This document shows positions 8,573 through 16,635 of a stretch of DNA of 64,000 nucleotides, piece by piece. Numbering within the stretch: position 1 is the first letter of the stretch; each line of letters opens with the position of its first letter. The DNA is from Cupriavidus plantarum (lineage in GTDB: Bacteria > Pseudomonadota > Gammaproteobacteria > Burkholderiales > Burkholderiaceae): the NCBI RefSeq assembly GCF_905397285.1, contig NZ_CAJPUX010000010.1, positions 1-64,000 of the forward strand. The letters are read 5' to 3'. Made by a program: the position numbers and the translations under genes. Under the pieces are notes generated by a model. The model searched no databases, was not told where the DNA came from, and was given only the letters and a program-made list of their open reading frames with translations.

Positions 8573-9547
8573 ATGAAGCCGCTATCCTTCGAGAACGTCA
8601 AGTCCGTCGGTCGAGATCGTCATCGCGAAGCTCGCCGATATGACAGGTCAGACGTCGTCCTCAATAGTGTCGAGGGTCCGCGCGCTGAAAGACGACGTGC
8701 TTCGCCTTCGCGTGTTGTCAGATGGACATGACCGTACCTTGCCATTGAGCTTCGTCTCGACCCTCATTGGCAACACCGAGAAGCTGCTTAGGGCGGCAGC
8801 CTGCACGGTGCTCCGACCGCGGACCCACCATGACCGACTCAATCCTCGGGAGGCGACGCAGTTCGTGGATGCTGCGCTTTAGTCTGGCTGAAGAGGGTAG
8901 CTTCTCCCTGATGGTCGCTTGTCCGCTTCACGCAATGCAGGGACAAGGCGCTGTAGAGCTCGACCACAGTAATGAGCCCCTTGTTCGACAGGTAACACTG
9001 TCCTTGCATGGCGCGCTATCCCAGCTGACTTCTGCGATCGAGCGAAATGAGCTGGATCGACTGGTCGATGAACTAAAAAGCTCACCTACTCCGCTAGTGT
9101 CGTCGAATCTTTGTGAAGCCTTCTCGGCAATGCACGAGGAGAGAGTAGACAACTCGCTGGATGTGGCCATCGACTGGTCATTGCTCAGAACCGTCACCGC
9201 CCGTGCTGCAACTCGAACCATCCGCAGCGGGACTACTTCTCCCGCATCGAAGCGGTGCGGCGAGAATTGCGGCCTCTGGTATTCCATAAAGAGCAAACGT
9301 TCATCGGCACAGTCGAGCGCCTCGAGGGGAAGATGGGCTCAGATGGGCGGCGTGCCGGCGACATGGTGCTGTCGAAGGAGAGGCGGTCCGCGTGAGGGTA
9401 ACGCTTTCCGCTGATGACTACGAGCGGGCCGGGCTGGCGCATATGCGCAATGGCGCTTGCGTGCGCGTGGTGGGACCTCTTGGACTTGGGCGCCAGCCTC
9501 GGCGGCTGACTCACCTGACGAGGTTCGAGTTGCTGAGTGAGAAATAG
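8573..9547 (+). pseudogene. Decayed gene with four frameshifts (unknown conserved protein)
   Basis: No single reading frame covers this gene, but one coherent protein can be followed through five frame segments. It starts MKPLSFENVKSVG (8573). It continues as VEIVIAKLADMTG ... REATQFVDAA (about 8610-8876), then RFSLAEEGSFSLMVACPL ... AIDWSLL (about 8876-9185), then HPQRDYFSRIEAVRRELRPL ... DMVLS (about 9215-9380). It ends EGEAVRVRVTLSADDYERAG ... FELLSEK (about 9385-9547). A start with a GAGGTGGGA-type ribosome site and a stop are still present, which suggests an intact ancestor of about 325 aa. The function of the family is not known to me. Neighbouring genes are intact, so sequencing error is an unlikely cause. 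Confidence 0.75.
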
Positions 9548-9551
9548 AAAA

Positions 9552-9584
9552 CCCGATCGTGCTTGCGCAGAGGATCGGGCCGTA
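9552..9584 (+). terminator. Weak stem-loop after the pseudogene
   Basis: CCCGATC (9552-9558) and GATCGGG (9573-9579) form a 7-bp stem with a 14-nt loop; only a short TATT follows. It lies 5 bp after the pseudogene stop. The remaining bases to 9729 show nothing recognisable. Confidence 0.3.
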
Positions 9585-9729
9585 TTGGTCGGTAGTGTAT
9601 GTCGCGTCGTCGGCGGATAACGGTCTATTACCGTAACGTTTGACTCCAATCAAGTGCGACCAGCCTTGCCTCTTGGGCAACGCGCCCTACCGTGCGGCAA
9701 TCTTTCACATAATGTGGGCGCTCACGGAT

Positions 9730-11313
9730 CTATCCGATGGTTGCGGGGTCAGGAATAACAGGGATTGGCTCTCGCAACTGTGCGTAGTGCTCTTTGAATC
9801 CGTGGTTACAGAATCGATGAGTGAGTTGCGCGTTGTCTGGGCCGGAGTGCCCACCGTCGACTCGACGTTGGATATGATCATCGCTTGCATGTACCATGAC
9901 AAGACGGGCCTTGCAAATCGCACAACGCCGTGCAGATTCGAGGCTGGCGCGGATTCGCGCTGCACTACGCGTTTCCTTCCAATTTTCGACTTTCGTCTCG
10001 TTATTCGTTTCTCCGCCCGCTACCGCAAATAGGATCTCGGAGATTTCTCTTTCCGTCTTACCGGCCTTAAGTCCTTCGAAAATCTGGCGCAGAAGCCTTT
10101 GGATGGGTTCTAAGCTGCGCTTCCAACCGCCGTAGCGGCTCAGAATTTGCTGTCCGGGTGCGTTCTTTCCGATCAAGTACTCTTCGAGCTGAGCCCGGTG
10201 GAGAGTGAATGTTGACAGCTCATTTTTCTGCAGCAAATCTTGAACAAATGATACGACTGCTAGGAACATGCTAGGACGGTGATTTCCGGTCGTCCCCCAG
10301 AAATAGACCGCAGGATGAAGGCTGAGCGAAGCAGGCTCATTGCCCGCAACATACTTCACAACACCCCAGACCTTAGAAAGTACGCGAAGTGTCTGGCTAC
10401 CATCGACATCCGGATCCATGTTATCCGTCTTGCCCTTCACTCCAGCAACGATGTTTACCAGCTCGAGCGCCAAACGCAATCCATTCGCAGTCTGCGCTAG
10501 GCCGGCAGGTTGGAGCTCGGTGTGCGTGTGTGGTTGAGCGTTCTCGGGCTCGAAGATGGCGTCATAAATGTTCTTCGCGTATCTCTCGATCTCGACGACA
10601 TGCGCAGGGTCAAAGTCGCCCCAGTAGGCGTGACCGCGACCCGCACTGACTAGCGCTCGCGCCGCAACGATAGTGGGTGCCTTCCTTTCGACGATCATAT
10701 AGCGCTCAGTAGGATCGATTTCCACAGAACGCTGATTGATGTCTAAAAAAGACTGAAGTGCTACATCTGCATCACCAACTACCCATTGCGTTTCGACAGG
10801 TTGAGCAATATTTGTACTCCATTCCAGTTGCTCCTCCGTGCGGTTAGGCAGAAGCGTAAGCTTTTGGAGTTCCGCATACTCTAGCCCTTCAGCTTTAATT
10901 TTTTCGCGGCACTTTTGTGCGGCAATCAGCTGTGACTTTGGAATTTGATGTTTGAAAAAAGCCTGTGAAATCGGGCCATCTCCATAATCATCGTTCACCC
11001 ATGCGACAAATACACTAAGGCGATGCGCGCCATCGATGACGAAGGTTGTGCCGTCTGCGGACCAGAGGATGACCGCCGGGATCAAATGGCCATTCCGGAA
11101 ACTGCGGACCAGCGAAACTACGTTGTCTACATCCCAATCATTTGTTTCGCGCTGGAATAGCGGCTTACGTAGTAAGCCGTAGAAGTGCCGACCGACTGCA
11201 AGTTCCGTAACTTGGATTACGCCTTTACTTGCTTTTGGTTTCTTTGCCTCTACGTCGTCTCGTGGGATGAGCGCGTCCAGGTTGACAATCTCCTTCTGCC
11301 TCGTAGCCACCAT
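9730..11313 (-). CDS. DUF262-type (GmrS-like) protein with C-terminal HNH nuclease
   Basis: A 527-aa fusion. The N-terminal part (about 35-130) has a ParB/Srx-like DUF262 core, with PLFQR at 51-55 and IDGAHRLSVF at 93-102 in the place of the family's DGQQR motif. This motif marks NTP-using restriction proteins such as GmrSD, BrxU and SspE. The C-terminus is an HNH domain with a Cys-x2-Cys pair (Cys464, Cys467), DDHIQRR (His480), a PDNAQL asparagine (Asn494), and RFCNHGF (Cys502, His504). The start ATG 11313 follows AGGAGC. Family knowledge suggests a stand-alone nucleotide-dependent or modification-dependent nuclease. The substrate is unknown, and a DNA-modification sensor role is inference. 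Confidence 0.8.
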   Translation of the reverse strand: MVATRQKEIVNLDALIPRDDVEAKKPKASKGVIQVTELAVGRHFYGLLRKPLFQRETNDWDVDNVVSLVRSFRNGHLIPAVILWSADGTTFVIDGAHRLSVFVAWVNDDYGDGPISQAFFKHQIPKSQLIAAQKCREKIKAEGLEYAELQKLTLLPNRTEEQLEWSTNIAQPVETQWVVGDADVALQSFLDINQRSVEIDPTERYMIVERKAPTIVAARALVSAGRGHAYWGDFDPAHVVEIERYAKNIYDAIFEPENAQPHTHTELQPAGLAQTANGLRLALELVNIVAGVKGKTDNMDPDVDGSQTLRVLSKVWGVVKYVAGNEPASLSLHPAVYFWGTTGNHRPSMFLAVVSFVQDLLQKNELSTFTLHRAQLEEYLIGKNAPGQQILSRYGGWKRSLEPIQRLLRQIFEGLKAGKTEREISEILFAVAGGETNNETKVENWKETRSAARIRASLESARRCAICKARLVMVHASDDHIQRRVDGGHSGPDNAQLTHRFCNHGFKEHYAQLREPIPVIPDPATIG

Positions 11314-11567
11314 TGCTCCTATTCGTTATAAACGAGGTAGATATTACAATGTTTCCATATTTGTTGTTTGGTCACTCAGCGACACCGTAGATGCCTCGAT
11401 CTTTTCTTCAATCTAGCTAAACGGACGATTCGAGACATCGGTGGAGAGCGGAGAGCCCGAGAGCAGAATTACGCGCGGCGAGAAGGCGCGATGTATGGGA
11501 TAAAAAAGGGATCTGCGAAGGCTGCGGCACGATGGGACGGCAAATCGATTCGCAGTGGCTTACGATA

Positions 11568-11999
11568 TTAGGCTGGCGGCCGCCGTTCAAGTCGTCTCAC
11601 GCCGTTGATCTGTTCGACTAGGGAGGCAATGCGGGCGGGATCCGCAGTCTCACATTCCCATATCACCATTACCGTCCAGCCCAGCGATTCTAGTTCCGCA
11701 GTGTTACGGCGATCCCGTGTCACATTACCTGAGAGTTTCGGCTCCCAGAAATCTAGTTTGGTTTTCGGAAGGCGAGCTCGGACGCAACCCTGGTGTCGGT
11801 GCCAAAAGCAGCCGTGAACGAACAAGGCGATGCGCCTGCTTGGGAAGACTAAATCGGGGGTTCCGGGTAACCGCCGATCATGCAGCCTGAATCGTAACCC
11901 GGCGGCGTGAAGAGCTCTTCGCACCCGCATTTCTGGCTTCGTATCCCGCGAACGCACCAGCGACATCTGTGCACTGCGTGCGGGATCGACGTTTGCCAT
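11568..11999 (-). CDS. vsr: Very short patch repair (T:G mismatch) endonuclease
   Basis: Vsr nicks DNA 5' of the T in T:G mismatches that arise when 5-methylcytosine deaminates. The 143-aa protein carries the family signatures: MSLVRSRDTKPE (12-23), GTPDLVF with the catalytic Asp49, FVHGCFWHRHQGC (60-72) and FWEPKLSGNVTRD (84-96). It is the last gene of the minus-strand cluster, 4 bp after the GIY-YIG nuclease gene, and partners the m5C methyltransferase. The 254 bp between it and the upstream DUF262 gene hold no gene that I can support. Confidence 0.95.
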   Translation of the reverse strand: MANVDPARSAQMSLVRSRDTKPEMRVRRALHAAGLRFRLHDRRLPGTPDLVFPSRRIALFVHGCFWHRHQGCVRARLPKTKLDFWEPKLSGNVTRDRRNTAELESLGWTVMVIWECETADPARIASLVEQINGVRRLERRPPA

Positions 12000-12003
12000 G
12001 CGC

Positions 12004-12939
12004 TTACTCTGATGGAACGTTTGCGATAGCTAGTGCAATCGCCTCGTCATCATCGACGGCCTCGCCCGGCATGATCGCAGCGTTCTGGGCAAAGGCAGCT
12101 AAAAATTGCCTGACGATACGCGAACGGCTTCGATGAGGCGGATACATTTTGAAGTGTGCGTCGATACGACTGATGATCGTGCCCTGCGACATCTTGTCCA
12201 TCAACGTCTCCGCCATTGCCCACGGCCGGCCGGGATGCATGACGTCCCATGGAGAACGCTTGTTCGCCCGAGTCTCGGCGGCGTCGCCGTGCTTGTTAAT
12301 CCCCCAACAAATTTGGGAATCGTTATTCCAGATGGGCTGGAACATACCGATCAGATGCCTCTCGGCGACCAACTGTGCATTCGTCGCGCAGACAAGTCGC
12401 CTGCAAAGGAAGTCTTCAATCCGCAATGGATGTGGCAGTAGGTTCTTCTCGGCATACTCACCAACTGTCCGGATCATGCGCCGATGGTCGGCGAGCCTGC
12501 CGTACAGTTGTGGGCCTTGTTCCCGAGAGGTTCGGGCGTCGGCGCTCTTCGGGTCGGCTTTCCCGACGTAAATTGGGGTCTCGGAGCCCGATACAGCGGC
12601 ATAAGCGGGATGGTCCCCCCGGTAATAGATCGCATAGACGCCAGAACCGTACGTGCGCGCGATACGAGCGAGGGGAACCTTATCCTGAGCGATTAGCGCG
12701 AGCGCAACCAAGCGGCCAGCGGTGTCGGGATCGGCTGGATCAAACGATGATCCCGGATCTTTGATGGGATCGAGCTCTGCTCGCGCCTCCTCGATCTCGA
12801 CTATGACCCCGAGCAGTTCGGCCATGGCCCTGCTCGCGGCTGGGCGCGAAAGGGTGGGCAACAGCAGTTTTACCGCCGCAAGTCGGTCGCGCAACTCATT
12901 GATCAACGCCCGCTCTCGGCGAAGAGGTCTGTTCTGCAT
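12004..12939 (-). CDS. Eco29kI-family GIY-YIG restriction endonuclease (long form)
   Basis: A 311-aa type II restriction enzyme of the Eco29kI GIY-YIG family. Residues 1-95 form a helical N-terminal extension absent from Eco29kI (about 214 aa). The nuclease core then has GVYAIYY with Tyr102, PIYVGKA with Tyr124, LYGRLADHRR with Arg148 and His152, Glu193 in LVAERHLIG, and Asn205 in FQPIWNN, then SPWDVMHPGRPWA. All six residues matching the Eco29kI active site are present. The start overlaps the methyltransferase stop by one base (TAATG), so this is its operon partner. Characterised relatives cut CCGCGG; the sequence here does not prove that specificity. Confidence 0.88.
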   Translation of the reverse strand: MQNRPLRRERALINELRDRLAAVKLLLPTLSRPAASRAMAELLGVIVEIEEARAELDPIKDPGSSFDPADPDTAGRLVALALIAQDKVPLARIARTYGSGVYAIYYRGDHPAYAAVSGSETPIYVGKADPKSADARTSREQGPQLYGRLADHRRMIRTVGEYAEKNLLPHPLRIEDFLCRRLVCATNAQLVAERHLIGMFQPIWNNDSQICWGINKHGDAAETRANKRSPWDVMHPGRPWAMAETLMDKMSQGTIISRIDAHFKMYPPHRSRSRIVRQFLAAFAQNAAIMPGEAVDDDEAIALAIANVPSE

Positions 12940-14096
12940 TAGGCAGCGGCGGGTGTCTCGTTACCTCGTTCGATCGCAGTGGAGATCCAGGTCCCGATTG
13001 CCTCCGCAAGCTGCGCTGGAACTGCGTTGCCGATTTGCCGCATGCTTTCCGTCCAGGAGCGAGGAAATAGATAGTTGTCCGGCAGTCCTTGAAGGCGCGC
13101 TGCTTCACGGATCGTGAAGTACCTTACAGAGCCGTCGTCCCGGACCATCATGTTCTCGCCGCCTGGCACACCATGGTCGCCAGCTTTCAGCGCTTTTGCA
13201 GGTTGGTCCAGCGGACTACCGGTGTGGCCGGGATACACGCGCGCGCCATCTTGAAATACGTGGTTCGCCTCGCCATTTGGCTCACCGAGCGTCCGAAGAG
13301 CGTCACGCACAGTCACCCATGGGCGTCCAGCTGGCGCCTCCTTCTGCGATCTCAACTGTTTCACCAACGTGCGATCGGTACTGAGAATCGCCCCATCGTC
13401 CGGCTGGGATAGACCATGATTCCTCCAATAGTCACCAGTCACCCATTGATCCCAAAGCAAACGCTCGCGCGAGTGAGTGGGTACTGGAGGCTCCAATTCC
13501 AAGTTGAGGTCAGAGCGAAGACCGGCCACGATTACGCGATGCCTCTTCTGCGGAGCTCCATAGTCCGCGGCATTAACCTGCACCACCAGGACCTTGTACT
13601 GCGATGGCAGGTTGCATGCTTCAAGACGATCCGTATGTTCGAGATGTGACTCCTCTGGTCCGCGCGCAAGCTCTGGGTGGTGCAGATGCGCGATGATCCA
13701 ACGAAGGTAGTGTTTGAATGTCGGGCGGACGAGTCCGCGAACATTCTCGAACACAAAGGCTCGAGGGGAAATTTCGCGCACGGCTCGTATTGCTTCGGGC
13801 CACATGTCACGAGAGTCTTCTTGCCCGCGATGTTTTCCACCGATAGAGAACGGCTGGCATGGCGGGCCACCGGCAACGAGTTCAACGTCATTGAACTTAT
13901 GCCAGTTAACGTGAAGCACGTCTTCAGCTTTCTCAATGGGCCATTCGCTGACATGTTTGATCCGGCGCCTCCGGTTGTGAAGGACCGTTGCGACCGCATC
14001 GGCATCTCGCTCAACCATGAATCGATGGTGGAAGCCCGCGCGCGACAAGCCCAACGCCAAACCGCCACATCCGCTGAAAAGTTCGACACTATGCAT
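12939..14096 (-). CDS. DNA (cytosine-5) methyltransferase
   Basis: A 385-aa type II m5C methyltransferase. Ordered motifs: FSGCGGLALG (7-16, SAM binding), GGPPCQPFS with catalytic Cys80, FENVRG (motif VI, 116-121), PQKRHRV (motif VIII, about 180), and RQIGNAVPAQLAEAI (motif X, near the C-terminus). The target-recognition region lies between motifs VIII and IX. It would protect host sites against the adjacent Eco29kI-like nucleases. Its start overlaps the end of the small ribbon-helix-helix gene by 8 bp, and its stop overlaps the nuclease start, giving the order regulator-M-R-vsr. Confidence 0.95.
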   Translation of the reverse strand: MHSVELFSGCGGLALGLSRAGFHHRFMVERDADAVATVLHNRRRRIKHVSEWPIEKAEDVLHVNWHKFNDVELVAGGPPCQPFSIGGKHRGQEDSRDMWPEAIRAVREISPRAFVFENVRGLVRPTFKHYLRWIIAHLHHPELARGPEESHLEHTDRLEACNLPSQYKVLVVQVNAADYGAPQKRHRVIVAGLRSDLNLELEPPVPTHSRERLLWDQWVTGDYWRNHGLSQPDDGAILSTDRTLVKQLRSQKEAPAGRPWVTVRDALRTLGEPNGEANHVFQDGARVYPGHTGSPLDQPAKALKAGDHGVPGGENMMVRDDGSVRYFTIREAARLQGLPDNYLFPRSWTESMRQIGNAVPAQLAEAIGTWISTAIERGNETPAAA

Positions 14097-14319
14097 GTCG
14101 TTGTCCTTCTGTTTGTAGGTCGAGAGGAAGCTGGCCGCCGTTCGCTTGTTTAATGAGCCGCTCGGCGGCGCGCCGCACGAGCCAAGCGATTGCTACACCG
14201 TTCTCACTTGCGATCCTCTCTAGTTCCGCGTACTGAGTTCGACTCAACGTCGTCGTCACCCTCACGGCATCTCGGCCATCTCGTCCCACAACTGCTCCTT
14301 CCGCGGCATCTTGCTGCAT
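14089..14319 (-). CDS. Small ribbon-helix-helix protein, probable controller of the restriction operon
   Basis: A 76-aa protein. Residues 19-52 fit a ribbon-helix-helix fold: a beta strand (AVRVTTTLS), helix 1 (RTQYAELERIASENG) and helix 2 (AIAWLVRRAAERLIKQ). The start at 14319 (MQQDAAEG) was chosen as the last Met before the fold; a longer frame to 14556 has low-complexity, implausible sequence upstream. It overlaps the methyltransferase start by 8 bp and so is probably co-translated. Position suggests it regulates the operon in the way C proteins do, although known C proteins are HTH, not RHH. It could instead be an antitoxin-like orphan. Confidence 0.7.
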   Translation of the reverse strand: MQQDAAEGAVVGRDGRDAVRVTTTLSRTQYAELERIASENGVAIAWLVRRAAERLIKQANGGQLPLDLQTEGQRHA

Positions 14320-14685
14320 TTCGCTGCACCGAATTTTGCCGCTGTCCCACCATGAGCACAAGGCCTCTTGGGATGGGCGGACCAGACATGATTGTGTGAG
14401 ATGAAATAACTGTATAAATATACAGTATCTCTCCGAGCGAGTGTTGTGCCAAAAGCACGGTCGCGCGGCCGCATCGGAGCTGAGTGCGAGCCGATGCAGC
14501 GTGGCGGGGTGGACGTGCTTACGGGGGACGATTGATCGGCACGCGAATCGCCTCAATACACTAGAATGTGCTCGCTATTACAGTTATGACTAATTCGTCG
14601 TTCTCTTCGGGAACGTGTCGAGTCGTCGACGGATGGAACCGCTTGAGTTGGATGCACAAGCAGGATTTGGCCCGTCGACGGCCCA
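14320..14685. other. Divergent intergenic region of the restriction cluster
   Basis: This 366-bp stretch separates the minus-strand regulator-methyltransferase operon from the plus-strand Eco29kI-like gene. It is AT-rich at its centre and contains the LexA-like palindrome listed separately. No further gene is supported. On the + strand a weak TTGTGT/TATAAA pair (14392-14397 and 14413-14418, spacer 15) overlaps that palindrome. Confidence 0.5.
14408..14427. promoter_or_regulatory. LexA-type SOS box or controller operator
   Basis: The 20-bp site contains CTGT-N8-ACAG (14410-14425) with an all-AT centre (ATAAATAT). It differs from the E. coli LexA consensus at two positions. It is also an 8-bp perfect inverted repeat with a 2-bp centre. 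It lies 89 bp before the start of the ribbon-helix-helix gene and 258 bp before the divergent restriction gene. It could bind LexA or the island's own small regulator; the sequence cannot tell which. Confidence 0.6.
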
Positions 14686-15390
14686 ATGACGGACGCCATG
14701 TACATTCAATCCGAGCTGATTCCGCAGACTCAAGAGCCTTACAATCCCTTAGCCAAATCCAATCTAGGGGAGAGTGTCGCCAACGCGTTGCTACGTGTGC
14801 CAGTGCACGCACTGAGGGACACCAGGCATCTAGTTGGGGCAGGCGTTTACGCGATTTACTATGTCGGCAGCTTTGACGCTTATGCCCCGATTGCGGACCG
14901 CAATAAGAGCAACAGCTTTTTGCAGCCGATCTACGTGGGCAAGGCGGTTCCTAAGGGGGCACGCAAAGGCGGGATGGGTTTGGATGCTGGAGAGGGGTAT
15001 GCTCTGCGCTCCAGATTGAGCCAGCATGCGGCATCCATCAACGAGGCCGACAATCTCGATCTTGCCGATTTCTACTATCGAGCGCTCACGGTCGATGACG
15101 TTTGGATTCCTTTAGGCGAAAACGTCACCATTGAAAAGTATCAGCCTCTTTGGAACCGCGTGCTCGATGGTTTTGGGAACAAGACCCCAGGTGCTCGGCG
15201 TGCGACGCAATACCGATCATTATGGGATGCGCTCCACCCGGGGCGCAAGTTTGTGCAGAAGCTGGCCTTGCCAGAACATCCAATGTCGGTGACAGCAATC
15301 GAAAACCGCATCGCGGATTTTTTTGCTGGAAAGCTTTCGGAATCTGAGAAGCTCGGCGGCGCGGAAGACGCCGACGACGAGGGCTCCTGA
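14686..15390 (+). CDS. Second Eco29kI-family GIY-YIG restriction endonuclease (short form)
   Basis: A 234-aa protein close to Eco29kI in length and layout. The core has GAGVYAIYY with Tyr55, QPIYVGKAVPKG with Tyr83, LRSRLSQHAASI with Arg110 and His114, NLDLADFYYR, Glu150 in NVTIEKYQPLWN, Asn157, then LDGFGNKTPGA and SLWDALHPGRKF. All expected catalytic residues are present. It has no adjacent methyltransferase of its own on this strand and is divergent from the M-R-vsr operon. The single m5C methyltransferase either protects against both enzymes or this gene's partner has been lost. Confidence 0.9.
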   Translation: MTDAMYIQSELIPQTQEPYNPLAKSNLGESVANALLRVPVHALRDTRHLVGAGVYAIYYVGSFDAYAPIADRNKSNSFLQPIYVGKAVPKGARKGGMGLDAGEGYALRSRLSQHAASINEADNLDLADFYYRALTVDDVWIPLGENVTIEKYQPLWNRVLDGFGNKTPGARRATQYRSLWDALHPGRKFVQKLALPEHPMSVTAIENRIADFFAGKLSESEKLGGAEDADDEGS

Positions 15391-15481
15391 TTTCCTGGCG
15401 AGCTGGTCGCGTGCCGCTCGGAAATCTTATGGAGACGCCGCAACCGGTTCCCGACTGCGGCGGTGACATGGAACGGGATCG

Positions 15482-16399
15482 TCAACTGGTGGCTTTCCGC
15501 ACAAGGCGTGAAACATCTTCGACGCTAAGCCAAGAGCGCGATGAGTGCACGACGCGATGGCAGTTTGCGCAGAGCATGGCTAGGTCTTCGACCCGCGTGA
15601 CCTCTCCCTCGGCAATCGTGTGTAGCGGCTTCGTATGGTGAACTTCTATCATTCCCTTGCCACGCACACCGTACGTCTTCTCAAAGTCAAAACCGCAAGC
15701 CTCGCAGAACAGCCGGCCATGTATTTTCAGCGCGTTGGCTTTGGCTTTTTTGACCAGTGCGCGATTGCGTTCTCGCACCTGATGCACTCTCGTGAGGAGG
15801 CGGCCTTCTTTCGCCTCCGTCAGCCAGTGGTCCTCGGAAGCATGTAGGTCCGTAGTGCCTACGTACTGGCGAACGGCGGATCGGATCGAGTCACAGACGG
15901 CGGAAAGTTCGTCGGGGTCATCGGCAAACTCCGCCCACACGACTTCTTCGTCTGCATTTCCTCCTTTCAAGCCCGTCTTCCCGTCTTTGGTGTAAACAGG
16001 ATCGAAGCGACGAAAATTCATCATCTTCATATATACCCCATTGGGATTACGGTAGGTGTCTCCGCCTCTTGCGCCCAACACTTTGCCAATGTCGCGCAGG
16101 ACTTGGGAGAGTTCCGCCACCTCTTTGCTGTGCTTTCCCGGGGGAGAGCCGGGACGCTGCAAATAGAGTTGCAGTGCCAGGATCAATTCGTCGCGCGACC
16201 AATTGGGATTTCGGGGATTTCGTACTTTCTTTCTCGATGGCAGGGATAACTCCGTCGCTCGATCCTTGATCGCGCGCGCTACTGCTTCATTAAGTTGTCC
16301 ATTCTGTTCTAACGTCCGCTCGAGCTTGTGAAGCTTTGCTGTGCTAGAAGCGTTGACAATCTCGCGACCTAACTTTTCATCCATACCTGCCACACCCAT
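15482..16399 (-). CDS. HNH endonuclease (McrA-like)
   Basis: A 305-aa protein with a C-terminal zinc HNH domain: CEACGFDF (Cys232, Cys235), GMIEVHHTKPLHTI (His254-His255), and LCANCHRVVH (Cys277, Asn279, Cys280, His281, His285). The N-terminal half contains a conserved NPNWSRDELILALQLYL segment and a NPNGVYMKMMNFRRFDP segment. This layout is seen in predicted McrA-like restriction nucleases. A methylation-dependent role is therefore plausible but not proven. The start may be 16399 or the internal ATG at 16384. It is the last gene of the island and is convergent with the short Eco29kI-like gene. Confidence 0.82.
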   Translation of the reverse strand: MGVAGMDEKLGREIVNASSTAKLHKLERTLEQNGQLNEAVARAIKDRATELSLPSRKKVRNPRNPNWSRDELILALQLYLQRPGSPPGKHSKEVAELSQVLRDIGKVLGARGGDTYRNPNGVYMKMMNFRRFDPVYTKDGKTGLKGGNADEEVVWAEFADDPDELSAVCDSIRSAVRQYVGTTDLHASEDHWLTEAKEGRLLTRVHQVRERNRALVKKAKANALKIHGRLFCEACGFDFEKTYGVRGKGMIEVHHTKPLHTIAEGEVTRVEDLAMLCANCHRVVHSSRSWLSVEDVSRLVRKATS

Positions 16400-16496
16400 C
16401 GTCTTCGGCTCATTTTTATTATTCGCCCGCTTGTTTCCACCAAGCTAAGTCGAATTCGGAAAACTCCGATCGAAATCCTAAGACGTTTCCGACACG

Positions 16497-16549
16497 CTGT
16501 GACTCCCCCTTGTCACATTGACGTAGCCCATCAATCACGCCCCTGTCAC
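16497..16549. promoter_or_regulatory. CTGTCAC-like half-sites upstream of the phospholipase region
   Basis: CTGTGAC (16497-16503), TTGTCAC (16510-16516) and CTGTCAC (16543-16549) resemble PhoB half-sites, and the first two also form an inverted repeat TGTGAC-N8-GTCACA. The spacing does not match a classical Pho box exactly. Phosphate control would suit a phospholipase, but this is a guess. Confidence 0.25.
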
Positions 16550-16635
16550 AACCCCTCCCTAAACTCCACCCCGCCTCAACATGTCCTTCCCATAAAACAT
16601 TCCAATCCGATTGGCCTGATCAATCGCCCGACGCC

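Noticed and set aside
8573-9547. Sequencing error as the cause of the four frameshifts
   Set aside because: Flanking genes are intact and four separate indels in 1 kb are unlikely to be errors, though only read data can settle it.
11368-11571. A 67-codon frame between the DUF262 gene and vsr
   Set aside because: No ribosome site, no fold-like pattern and no context; treated as intergenic.
16498-16517. A CRP site (TGTGA...TCACA)
   Set aside because: The arms are 10 bp apart, not 6, which does not fit CRP.
7331-16634. An integrative element inserted at the 3' end of tRNA-Thr
   Set aside because: No integrase gene is present and I find no second copy of the tRNA 3' end near the right side of the island, so attachment sites cannot be supported. 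The island call rests on gene content only.
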